In this document: positions 49,386 to 60,200 of the stretch, piece by piece
Layout: each line of letters starts with the position of its first letter
Numbering within the stretch: the first letter of the stretch is position 1
DNA from: Beroe ovata
Lineage: Eukaryota; Ctenophora; Nuda; Beroida; Beroidae
Direction: 5' to 3'
DNA: 64,000 nt
Assembly: GCA_946803715.1 (NCBI GenBank)
Contig: CAMPET010000032.1
Span: 5,519 to 69,518, forward strand
Notes under the pieces: model-generated
Told to the model about the DNA's origin: nothing
Databases searched by the model: none
Seen by the model: only the letters and a program-made list of their open reading frames with translations
Position numbers and translations under genes: made by a program

Positions 49386-49865
49386 GTTCACTGTCTATAC
49401 GTTTACCCACAGCTACCGGGCATACAGCTGTTGTTATCGGCCATCTAAAGAATTGAAATGATGAAAGTGTGTTTATTTCTGACAGTGAAAGATGCCTTAA
49501 TAAAGTGAATCTATGATCATGAATTGGCCCCTGAATCTCACTTGGAATTATCTACAACAGTCTTCTGAAATTTGAGTGATGGTCATGTTCCATGCTACTC
49601 AAGTACCTATGGCCGAGTACAAATAGGTACCAAAATAATATTGTCGCAAGGGAAACCTTCCATACTTTGTACGTCAAGTTGAAAAGAGATGATAAGCTGT
49701 AAAGAAATTTAAAGGCCAAAAAAAGAAAGTTAAAAAAAGAAAATGTCACAAAAAGCAGACACCGGTCTGACGCTTATCAAACCTATAAAATTAATCAAAC
49801 AAATTAAAACAAATTAATAACTTGATAAGACATTTCAAAACTCTGACTCCAAGAACTGTTGCAGT
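48405..49865. repeat. 1.4-kb duplicated segment, copy A
   Basis: Collinear with 49867-51250. It runs from within exon 4 of the YqaJ gene through its 5' end and the intergenic region. It stops inside the last codons of ORC2 (GACTCCAAGAACTGTTGCAG), directly before the N at 49866. Confidence 0.88.
48957..49012. repeat. 22-bp tandem repeat in YqaJ gene intron 2
   Basis: Three units of GTGATAACTGATGAACAGTC plus AC. The corresponding place in copy B (about 50401-50416) has a single unit, so the two versions differ in repeat number. Confidence 0.7.
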
Positions 49866-49866
49866 N
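49866..49866. other. Single-N join between duplicated segments
   Basis: To the left the sequence ends in ORC2 codons. To the right it restarts inside YqaJ gene exon 4. This is the signature of two overlapping contigs placed in series. Confidence 0.85.
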
Positions 49867-50792
49867 TCTCCCGGGCTATCCAGCACACAGAAGTGCAGTG
49901 TCATATCAGTGTTAACATCGCTGTTAACAGCTGCACTGTTGTCAGTGCTCCCCTCGTTTATTATCTGTATACAGAGAGAGAGGGGTGGCATGGTGCGAGA
50001 GTTAACACAAGACTATTTGGGCGAGATAGGCGACAGAGGAATGTCAGGTTAAGATGGCTGGTGGTCAAGACGACTTGATTCACAATAGTGGAAACACGAT
50101 AACCATATAAATCATTCCAAAAGAAATCATAGCAAAAAATACATCTTATTGCCAAAAGAAAGCCGGGGTTATCAAATAACCTATGGTCTCACAGTTACAA
50201 GTATTTCCAATTAAAACTCACTGAAATTCGACCACCGTAAGATAATAAGTGGGGAGAGCTGGAGTCCGAAGTTTCCTCGTATTCAGTTTCGATCGGAAGT
50301 TGCTTTAGGAAGTGCTTCAGTGAGGTAGATGGCCGGTCGAGGCATCTCACTATGTCTTCTCTGAAATATACTAAGGTAATGTCTTCGATGATCATTCACA
50401 AGTGATAACTGATGAGTGATGAGTCATGTTATCAGTCAAATCTTCACATTTCAGTTGCAGTAATTCTAAGTAGATCGAGGTATGGGTACCTCTTCTCACC
50501 TCGATTGAGCAAGAGTCTCAATATTCTCTATCCAGAGAGGTCCAGGAGTATCACCATCAAAATAATCAACCTCATTCTGAAACCTTTGGTTGTATTCCTC
50601 TTTCAGATCAAAGTAACAACTGCATGTACTACGATTGATGACACAAGAATATCATCATGTATTATGTGGTGTCAACTGTCAAGTGACACATACCTTAGTG
50701 ATGGTCACAGGTTGTGACTGTATGAAGTGAAGGATAGTTCTCTTGTCGTGAATGACACACTTTGTTAACAACCGCCGTACATTTCCACTCAT
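49867..50792 (-). pseudogene. Second partial copy of the YqaJ gene 5' exons 1-4
   Basis: Exons 50792-50694, 50576-50500, 50360-50222 and 49964-49867 (cut by the N) repeat the N-terminal region of the YqaJ protein with intact splice sites. Exon 1 is identical in protein. Exons 2-4 differ at about nine residues, for example Arg to Gly in FDRDTPGP, Met to Leu in TSMKHF, Val to Glu in PIVTEY and Lys to Thr in DMKLHF. Probably the other allele. A true tandem paralogue is less likely given the junction N. Confidence 0.75.
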
Positions 50793-51218
50793 GTTCACTG
50801 TATATACGTTTTCCCACAGCTACCGGGCATACAGCTGTTGTTACCGGCCATCTAAAGAGTAGAAATGATGAAAGTGGGTATATTTCTGACAGTGAAAGAT
50901 GCCTTTAAGTGAATCTATGATCATGAATTGGCCCTGAATCTCACGTGGAATTATCTACAACAGTCTTCTGGAATTTGAGTACTAAAGTGATGGGAATGTT
51001 CCATGCTATTCAAGTGTGGCGAAATACAATTAGGCACCGAAATAATATTTTCGCAAGGAAAACCTTCCATATCTTGTATATCAAGTTGAAAATAGATGTT
51101 AAGCTGTAAAGAAAATCTAAAGGCCATACAAGTTAAAAAAATGTCACAAAAAGCAGACACCAGTCTGACGCTTATCAAACCTTCAGAATTAATCAAACAA
51201 ATTAGGTAATAAAACATT
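50793..51218. other. Intergenic between YqaJ copy B and ORC2
   Basis: AT-rich. Counterpart of 49386-49828 in copy A. It should contain the YqaJ gene promoter and the ORC2 3'UTR. No exon. Confidence 0.5.
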
Positions 51219-52499
51219 TCAAAACTCTGACTCCAAGAACTGTTGCAGTATCTTCTGCTCCACTGGGATGTACAGCGCCTCGGAACCCTCAACTTGGCGT
51301 GTCTTTATCAACGCGTGATCCTTGAACTCCGTCAGCTGGGTCCGGAGAGTCGCGTCACTGTTAACCAGGAACTTCTCACGACACTTCATGTAGAAATCCT
51401 GGAATGTGATACCCTGGAACTCCGTTCCGCCCTCCTGTTGGAATGTGGCCAGCAGTTTGAAAATACCCCTCGCGTTGGGCGTGAGTGACCTCAACACGTG
51501 CGTCATGGAGGAGAGAGCAATGGCGCCTGTTTGTCTGACCATGAGTGAGGTTTCTACAGAGGTCTCGTCTGTGTACGATTCAAATGTGGTGCAATCAAAC
51601 CAAAGCCAGTTGAAGAGTTTGGTCTTATACTCATCCCACAGCAGAGGCGCGTTGATGTGATCAATAGTGGCTATCACATGAACATGATCGATAGATGCCA
51701 ATTCTGCAAGGATCTGTTGGGACTTATCATTCCTCAGATTAGTCCCATCTATGTTATTGATAATCAGATAGATATCATTATACTTGCTATTCCGGATATA
51801 GTTAACTTGATCCTGGACTGACCGTGAACTTGCACTACTGCCCAGCAAATCCTGAGTGATGCTGTTCAGTATATCACGAATAGTCAGATTGGGGAAGTAC
51901 CCGTTGACCACAACGTGATAATCATTCTTCAACATCTTCCTAGCGTACTGAATGAGGAGTTTCCGTTTTGAACCCACTCCGTAACACACGACGTTATATC
52001 CCTCTCGTAGGAAGATATTCCACTGCGCAAACAACTGAGCATGATCCGATACCAGGGCAGCTTGCTCCTTCTCATACCCGGGAGTTACTTTTGACAGGAG
52101 TTTCGTGATCTTAGCATGGTCCAACTCCTCCAACTCCAAATCGTGGAGTGTCTTGTTCGTGGAGTTACCGCCGCGTCGCGAGTGAAAATACGACTCGATA
52201 TTTTCCTTATCATCCACCAACGGAGCGGAGTTCAGCTGGTGAACTTTCCGTCGCTGTCCGACACTCAGTTCACGGTCGTCCTCGTTATCCTCGTCGCTGG
52301 ACGAAGACGAGGAATCGGACGTGGAACTGTCCTCGGACGAGTTGAATTGTTGACAGGGTAGAGTGTGAGCGTATTTGGTCTGTTTGAGTTTGCGGAGAAG
52401 GTAGGGAGTTGAAATGTCACGTTTCAGCTTCTCAGGAGAGGGCGAGTGAAGAGGACTATCTGGTTCAGTCATCACTGATGGGGTAGGTGTCGAGTACAT
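51219..52499 (-). CDS. ORC2: Origin recognition complex subunit 2, single exon
   Basis: An unbroken 426-residue frame (human ORC2 577). ORC2 is part of the six-subunit complex that marks replication origins and loads MCM2-7. The N-terminal ~110 residues are disordered and Ser/Asp-rich (SSEDSSTSDSSSSSSDEDNE) with TP/SP sites. They are followed by the ORC2 core: EKEQAALVSDHAQLFAQWN, YNVVCYGVGSKRKLLIQYA at the AAA+ P-loop position, IYLIINNIDGTNLR, and HVIATIDHINAPLLWDE. The C-terminal winged helix ends QKILQQFLESEF. No intron is seen. The last codons recur at 49829-49865 because of the contig overlap. The start is the first ATG of the frame. Confidence 0.95.
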   Translation of the reverse strand: MYSTPTPSVMTEPDSPLHSPSPEKLKRDISTPYLLRKLKQTKYAHTLPCQQFNSSEDSSTSDSSSSSSDEDNEDDRELSVGQRRKVHQLNSAPLVDDKENIESYFHSRRGGNSTNKTLHDLELEELDHAKITKLLSKVTPGYEKEQAALVSDHAQLFAQWNIFLREGYNVVCYGVGSKRKLLIQYARKMLKNDYHVVVNGYFPNLTIRDILNSITQDLLGSSASSRSVQDQVNYIRNSKYNDIYLIINNIDGTNLRNDKSQQILAELASIDHVHVIATIDHINAPLLWDEYKTKLFNWLWFDCTTFESYTDETSVETSLMVRQTGAIALSSMTHVLRSLTPNARGIFKLLATFQQEGGTEFQGITFQDFYMKCREKFLVNSDATLRTQLTEFKDHALIKTRQVEGSEALYIPVEQKILQQFLESEF

Positions 52500-52978
52500 T
52501 AGGTGTCGATTAGCATTACAAGCATTTCAACTTGGATTGAGTAGGTGAAAAACTTATAGAAAATAGCTTGGCAAGCCATTGGAAAAGTGAAAGCAAGGAA
52601 TGACAATCATAATAAAATACAATAATAGCACACATTGAAAATTTACCATTATAATAGTCTGAGGGTGCATTGTGCAATTCAGATTATTAATTCTTAGATG
52701 TTCGTTTTGTAGTACCTACCTACCTACAATCTACATCATGCGACAAAGACTCAAAGCTCTACCGAGACAGAAAACAGCAAGATCACAAAATGTACACAAT
52801 ATTTCTTTACCTGTTGAGTGTTGACATTCGAAGTAAATCAAATTCCAAAATCAAAAAGATCGATTACATTTTTCTTTCTTACCATGTAACAGTTTTCGAA
52901 AAACTTCACTTCTTCGCTACACAGCAGCCGAAATATACAAGTAATTTACACATTTAAATTCGTATCCTGCTCTTGTGT
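52500..52978. other. Intergenic between ORC2 and acyl-CoA oxidase
   Basis: AT-rich with no coding signal. The ORC2 promoter and ACOX 3'UTR are expected here. Confidence 0.5.
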
Positions 52979-55900
52979 CTAGAACCCGTCTAGCTCGCCT
53001 CTGTTATCCACTTCATTGTATTTGACCCAATCACGTGCAATGGGGGCACTGATCATTTCGTCTGTGATCCCGAATGATTCCACCAAGGGCAGAGCGTGCG
53101 GTGTCAACTCGTTACACAACCTGTCAAACTCCGCTGACACCTGTAAGTTGGGCGGCATGGTGTCAAATGTCAACACAGAAATTTCTAGAAGAAGTGATAC
53201 CGAGATTAGCAGAGGAAGTGATACTAAGATCATCGAGGAAAGAAACTACTTAATGTTAAAGCTATTCCATGAAACCCGACACAGCTAACCTGTTTTGATT
53301 GGTCAGGAGTGAGAACCTCACGCGTTAGGTACCACGCAGCATTATCTCGTATAAATGTCAACAGGTGCAGATGAAGGAGGGAAGTCAGGATCTCTTTGGT
53401 ATCATCCTGTGGGAAAAAATAGCCTGTTATCGAATAATGAACCATCTGAATTTCATCAATAATTTACTGGTTCAAGGTTGAATCTTAACTCATGCACTTT
53501 GCAAAGACCTGGTAATATACTGTTACATCACACCTATGAGGTGCGTATTTGACCTGATAATACAATGGTCGTACCTCCGTGTTGTCGACGACCCGTTTGA
53601 ATTCCTCCGCCACTATTCTCTCTCCGTACGTTTTCCCCGCATTCTGGATATTCTCGTTCTGCTCATACATCCACGTCTGGAAGATGCCCTCGCGGCCCTT
53701 GGCCCCCTTCAGAGCTCTCCCTAACCCTGCAAACAGCATGTTCTCCCTGATGTTCACCAGGTTGATTAGCTCCTCCACACTTGTTACACTGTCAGCCACT
53801 GGAGTGGAGGGTCGGAGTGAAAACAGCTCGAGCCGTTCTTTAGCCACTTTTTGGATGAGAACACTGTTATCTCCTTCAGCCGTCATGGCGGCATGAGCCA
53901 GCCCGATGAATGTGCCGAATCTATTGCAAGACAGGTATCCCTGGCCCCCACAACGCTCCCTACACACTGACACAAGGTGTTCGAGATGCCAGCTACAGAT
54001 CGGTTTCAGGGCACAGCACATCGCCACTACTTCCTGGTGCTGTTCGGGTATCTGTGCCGCCCATTGCCGCTTCACGGCGTCCAGCCCTATGTTCAGAGCG
54101 AACGTCCGGGCTAGGAGGGGCAGGAGAGCGTGCTGCTGGAGTTGATAGGAGAGAATCGCTGCATCACTCTTCCCCTTGCTACCTGTAACATGACGTGGTG
54201 TGAGATTTGCTACAGGTCATAGACACAGTTACATCACAGTTACAACACTAACACCCTACACCATATAACATAAACACAGTTACAACACAGTTACGACACA
54301 GTTACAACACAGTTACAACACAGTTACAACACAGTTACAAGACTGTGACAGTGTTGGGGAGCAGCTAACCTCTACCTGTGTTGGGGGACAGCATATATGT
54401 GCCTGCCTAACCTGTGTTACTTGTGTTACTACAAAGCACGTACAGGGTGTTGTGTATCTCAGTATCTCACCTACAGTCAGCCTGGTGGCGGAATACTTGA
54501 CGGCGATAGAGAGGGCAGCTTTAGCGCCGCCCAGTGACATGCTGGCAATGCACACCCTACCGGCGAGAAGCTGGTCTGCCACCGCCAGGAACCTGAAACA
54601 CGGCATTATCTTAGTGGTCAATTCAGACAAAGGAAGTCAAAATCCACCAATACAACTATTGAACTTAGTGGTGGATTGCGAAGAAAGTTCACAAATGAAT
54701 AATCTAGTATAACAAGTGAATCATCTATAACAAGTGAATTATCTGTAATAAGTGAATTATCTGTAACATAACGACTACTGCAACTGGGTGTTCTCACTAA
54801 TCAGGAGAACCTGGCTCTGGTGGATTTGATGTCTGATACCAGTGTCCCATCGTCACCCAGCTGACTGTACTTGTCAAGGAGATTGTCTTTCGGAACTGTA
54901 ACATTGTCACAATGTTACGGTTAATTGTACAATGTTACAGCTTTATAAGTGAGCTACGAGTATAATCGTCGTTATTAAGGTGACACCACTACATCGATTT
55001 GATTTCTCACTAATTTGATTATAATTTCCCATACCTCTGACATTATGGAATGTTAGCTTAGCGTTGTCAACCCCATTTAGCCCCATCTTGTAACCCATCT
55101 CTTCCACTGTAACATTCGGCAACACATTCAGTTCCTTATCTCGTATCGGTACAAGAATAGCGTGTATTCCTGAAATATTGACACGGAATTAACTGGAAGG
55201 GTTCTACGCAAGTGGGGTTTAGTAACTTAGTAACTTTAGTAACTTTAATAAGTTATATTAGTAAGGCTGGTGCTCGACAGACCTGTGCTATTGAAAAATT
55301 TTCACATGCTACTAAGGAGTGCACATACTAAGATACTAAGAACGCATTTACAACGCATATTGAATAACGCAAGACCCAAACGTTACTCTATTGTACTGAC
55401 CATGGTTTACGTCATGGGATATGAGATGAGCAAAGACCACCACATGATGAGCATGGAGTGCCCCATTTGTTATCCAGTACTTCTGTGCCAGTGGTGTGGG
55501 AGTATTCACTACAATCTCTCTGGGACAATTATCACGGGTATTATAGTCAAAATGTGCTCCACTAAGCTAATTAGGATTTAGGTATTAATTGTAGCCACAG
55601 TAAGATTCACTGCCAGATTTACCTTGTCTCAGGATCGTAGATAGCTGTTGTTTCCATTTCCACGGCATTGTTACCGTAACCCAATTCAGTGAGACCAAAA
55701 CAACCGATATCAGCTAGAGAGTCTATACCTGCGACACATATTGTGCAATGTGGAAAGTACTGCTATGCTCATTGAAACTGATGGAACATGAATAATAAAT
55801 AATGAATAATGAACAAGGAATAAGGAGTGGTAACTATTCTCAGTTATACGAGCAGATACGTAAGTGACATGGATCTAGTCTCACGTTATGGATGCAGGAG

Positions 55901-56907
55901 CGGCAATCATTGGTAGTGACTCAATTCCTACCTGCTAGGAGTTTTTCGTGGTGCTTCTCTGTTCCTAGTTTGAGGACTGTCCCTCCGAAAAGGTTAAATT
56001 GAACAGTCATTTTCGTTGTCATGGCTGGATCTGCAATGGTAACTATAAGATAAGGTGCTGCAATAAGCACATATCAGGACCACCGCGAGTTCTGGTGAAT
56101 CAGTGCTTCTCTACACAATAAAGAGAATGCTGTACACCGTGTTTCCCAGTACCGATGATGGCAGCAAGTTCGTGGGCGGCAAATATCCGCAGAGGGTTGT
56201 CCCGGAAATCGAGGACGGAGATGAATCCGTTATCGCAAATCCGCTGGAGTCGCTGTAACGCGAGTTCGCGCTCCTCTGCCAGGGATATGTTATACTTGGG
56301 CTTCATCACGGGATCTGACATGAACTCCCTGAACCTGAGTGGGAGATGTGAGACAGATCTGTTAAAATTTGCCAATGATTTGAATAAAATGAACATTGAA
56401 CAGACCCTTTTGCTTTCTCTAGAATCTGAAGTCAAGTAGTAGGTAAGTGGATTCTTGAGTAGGATCCAATAAGTGCTATGGATGTTTTCAAACACATGTC
56501 AAGGATTCTTGACTCACTGTTTCCTCATGCAGTGGTTATCATGGTCCAGGAGATGGGTCAATGATTCCGTGGAGTAATCGGGTTTAGGGTACTGCTGCTG
56601 TATAGCTGAAATGGGGAGTGGATGAATGAGGTAGTGGACTCAAAGCAGCGAGGGAGGGCGACAGAGGACACTTCCACATCATGGAACACATGCGTGGCTT
56701 CTGGTAGTAGCTATAATACCTAGCTCCCAGTAATACTCGAATATACAAGAAATCTGAGAAACCATATTATACTTAGTCATACATCATTGATTACAGACCT
56801 GGAGGAGAGACTTTATTCGAGAATGGTGGTATTTCAGTGTGGGAGAGTGCGACAGATAGGTGTCTCTGATGTGTGATAACTCCTCGCAGATGCCTTAAAC
56901 TTAACAT
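52979..56907 (-). CDS. ACOX: Acyl-CoA oxidase, plant ACX-like type (12 exons)
   Basis: Exons: 56907-56799, 56605-56518, 56334-56138, 56030-55932, 55728-55623, 55519-55401, 55169-55035, 54895-54811, 54592-54471, 54182-53575, 53406-53290, 53140-52979. They join in frame to 648 residues, normal for ACOX. The enzyme is a FAD flavoprotein that oxidises acyl-CoA to trans-2-enoyl-CoA with H2O2 release, the first step of peroxisomal beta-oxidation. Blocks: [28 protein letters not shown] (substrate/FAD loop), [78 protein letters not shown] and [15 protein letters not shown] with the catalytic Glu456. EGDNS wording and domain order resemble plant ACX2/3 more than mammalian ACOX1. The C-terminus (GELDGF) is not a PTS1 signal, and the N-terminus [17 protein letters not shown] could be a presequence. 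Confidence 0.92.
54273..54341. repeat. 12-bp minisatellite in ACOX intron 9
   Basis: About six units of ACACAGTTACAA. A second repeat of about 21 bases (CAAGTGAATTATCTGTAATA) with three units lies at about 54710-54770 in the neighbouring intron. Confidence 0.75.
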
Positions 56908-57265
56908 GGCTAAATTCATTGGAAGTGTTATGTAGCCACTGCACAAGTCATGCTTATTCCGCACCCTGTTTACAGGGGTTCGTACTAAAACCAGTGAGTA
57001 TCATACTGTCTAGAGCAACGAAACCCAATACGATATGAACATCATAAACATACTAACATTTCGAATTCAAATTAGGTATAACTTAAGCATTCATGTCCGT
57101 ATAATAATTTGTAATTAGTAATATAATATTGAATGAGATCATGATCAAGAACTTATAGAAAAGAAACACAGAAAATCCTATGATCTAGCAAGTAGTGGAC
57201 ATGAAGATCACAACCCAAGTGTCATACTGTCAATATATGTCATAGCTAGAAGTGTCATCAATGTG
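56908..57265. other. Intergenic between ACOX and CIP2A
   Basis: Short AT-rich interval. ACOX promoter side and CIP2A 3'UTR. No feature recognised. Confidence 0.5.
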
Positions 57266-60200
57266 TCATCTTTGGGTGGTGGCACCAGGCTTTCCACTGC
57301 TGAGATTGTGGAACATTGCCATCAGCTTGCTGTACTTCTCTATCTCCTCATTCTTCCCCTCAACTTCAGCCCTCTGCACTGCGATCAACTTGTCCTTCTC
57401 AGCAACCTTGCTCTCCAAACACTTCTCCTGAGGCACGAGATGAAGAGGCGATTTAGTTTTCATTTTTTAGTACGTGAGGGATGCTAGATCAAGAACAAAA
57501 TTCAGTATGCTGTATGCAGTAGGCAGATGGCTGCAGTATTTAACGAATCGTTTCTAACCTTTTCAAGAATTTCCTTGTACTTGGACTCCGTCTTTGCCAG
57601 GTCGCTCCTCATTTTTGACAGCGCTTCCACTTCCTGCTTTTCCTTCTCTTTCTTCCTATTTTTCTCCTCTGACTGTCGCAGGGTCTGCTTGGTTTCTGGA
57701 AAAAGTTACAGAGAATTCATGAAAGACCCTAGTGAAAGGAATGAAAAGACCAAATTTCCAACGAACACAATTTAAGTTAGCCATCTTGAATGTTTCTAGA
57801 TGCTCTAGAACTTACTCAAATAGAGGCTGTCTTTCTCTTCTAGCTTTGTAACGACTTTTTGTTTTTCTTTCTGCAACACTTGGACTTGCGTGACGTCACT
57901 GGAATAAAAAGATTATGGAAATTTCCATACTTTATCTGGTCCCTTTCTTGCCTTCGGTGTAGAGTCGGAACAGAAGTTTCATAAAACACATGTTCCATAA
58001 AACGATCAAGATCATGGAAGTAGACCGTAGCTGTAGTGAAAAAATACCTCTCGTGCTGACTCTTCAGTGTTTCATTGTGAACTTTGAGAATATCAATCTC
58101 TTCCTTGAGACCCTCCAACTTGTCTGCCAACTCACTGAGATATCAAGTTATGAAGTAGTTCAATTCCTAGGTCAATTCAATTGTTAACTGATACTTATGG
58201 TGATGGGTGATATGCTAGGTTCTAGTGTGGGTACTAATGCGATATCAGCAAGTGACTGGGATGGTACTATCGACTAGCGAACTAGCAGCATGTCACTAGT
58301 AGGGTTAATATCATTATGAGCTGGTGGTGTGATATCAGTGTTGTGTTGAAGTCTAAGAGGAGCATACCTGTTGAGAGCTGTTGCAGCCGACAGTTTGTCT
58401 GATAACACCTGGACCTCCTCTCTAGTAGCCGTGTATTTCTCCTGATACCGGCTACTCTCAGCTACCTCTTCCTTCAGACGCTCAACCTGAGTTTCATAAC
58501 AGTCATATTGAGAGAGGACGAATTAGCACGTTGAATCAGCGGTCCTGATGCTGCAGGACTGACGACTGAAAATGACGGAACAAATTATTCCACAGCAGTA
58601 AAATCGTCGTAACCTCCTCAAGAAGGTGGTTTCTGTCGTTATTGATAGCACAGATCTCTTCCCGACTTGATTCTGCTGCTGTCTCCGCCTCTTGGAGTAG
58701 CAACCGGTACTTGCTACACTCTTTCTCAGCTAGCTGGATACTGGGGTGAGTAGAGTGAGAGAGGGGTATAACTATCACAGGGATGGGATGAGAGAGTGAA
58801 ACGTGGCATTTGGCAGAGTGATATGAACCGCTCCCGAACTCGAGTCGTATTTTGTAATTTCTGTTGGGCCTAGCGTGAACGAATCTACATGGCGGTCGCC
58901 GGTCATTACCGATTCTTAAACTGCGAGAACATTCTATCATTCTGTTGTAGAGCAGCGTTCTTCGCTTCTACTAGTTCCATTAACTGCTCCTCCTTTGACA
59001 CCATGATAGATATCTACGAACAGAATGCGTGACAATATGACCTTCTAGATTCTGTAATTAATACAAGAACTGATAACAAACTATGAGACCTTTTCCTGGA
59101 ATATCTCAAGGAGTTGGGATGTCTTGACGTCTCCAATGTGTAGACCATCTCTCAATTCAGTTATCAGATCTGATATTTGTGAAGAGGACTGACTTTGTGG
59201 GGTGATGTCATTTGCAGACATTGCATTGTAACTCTTCATCTGTAAATCTGACAAACATAGGTTGGATCATTAGGTAACAATTTAAATTTAAATAACCCCT
59301 AAGCGTTAGTTTAGGATTGAGAATGAATTATCAGTGTTTACCAGAATACTCTTGCTTGAGTGCATTGTGCTCCTGCTCCAACTTGTCTCTCCGGTGCTCA
59401 GCAACACTCCAAGAATGAGAGACTATCTCACCAAGCCTACTCCTGTATGAAACATGTTTAGACGAAATATTGAAAGAAAAAAGCAGTAAAGATTGATATT
59501 TTTGAATTCCACTGTCAACTCACATTCTGGCAGCAAAGTCTTCACCGTTCTGGAATATTTCAGATTTCCTAGCTGATATCAGTGTCAGTAAGGAAATAGC
59601 AGTTGATGTTATACCGACATCACCACTCACCATAGCTTGACCTGAAATGACGTTCACCAAATTTACTCCTTCATTCTATGCAATGGAGTTGCAAAATAGT
59701 ACGAATTGATAGGAAACTTGAAAACTATATCATATCCACCTAAAATCATAGATAAGTTGGCATGCGAAAATGAATCCGGGAGTGTTCCATAAGAACTACA
59801 TACAGTGGCTATAGCTAAAACAGCTTCAATAAATTCTTTCCTGAAATATTAAATTATCATAAAGAAATGACGCAACCTTGTGAGATAGTGAAACATACCA
59901 GAAGAAACCATTGGAAACACTTGTAACATCTATATTATTACTCACTTGGGCGAAGGGAAAACCGTAATGCTATCTAAGAGTTGAGAAAGGATGTTGAAGG
60001 CGTTGAAATTAAGATCTGTATCAACATGCGCCTGCAACTCATGATTTTCCAACATAATTCGGTAACATTGGCATGAGAGTGCTACAACTGTACACACTTC
60101 CGGATTGTTCTTCTCGTCAATAATTCTTTCTGAAATAGGGACTCATGAGAGAGGTTCAGAAGTCAGAGGTATTCGAAACATGATTGTTATTCCGACTGAA

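Noticed and set aside
56860-56907. PTS2 peroxisomal signal in acyl-CoA oxidase
   Set aside because: [13 protein letters not shown] looks tempting but does not fit the R-[LIV]-x5-[HQ]-[LA] consensus at any register.
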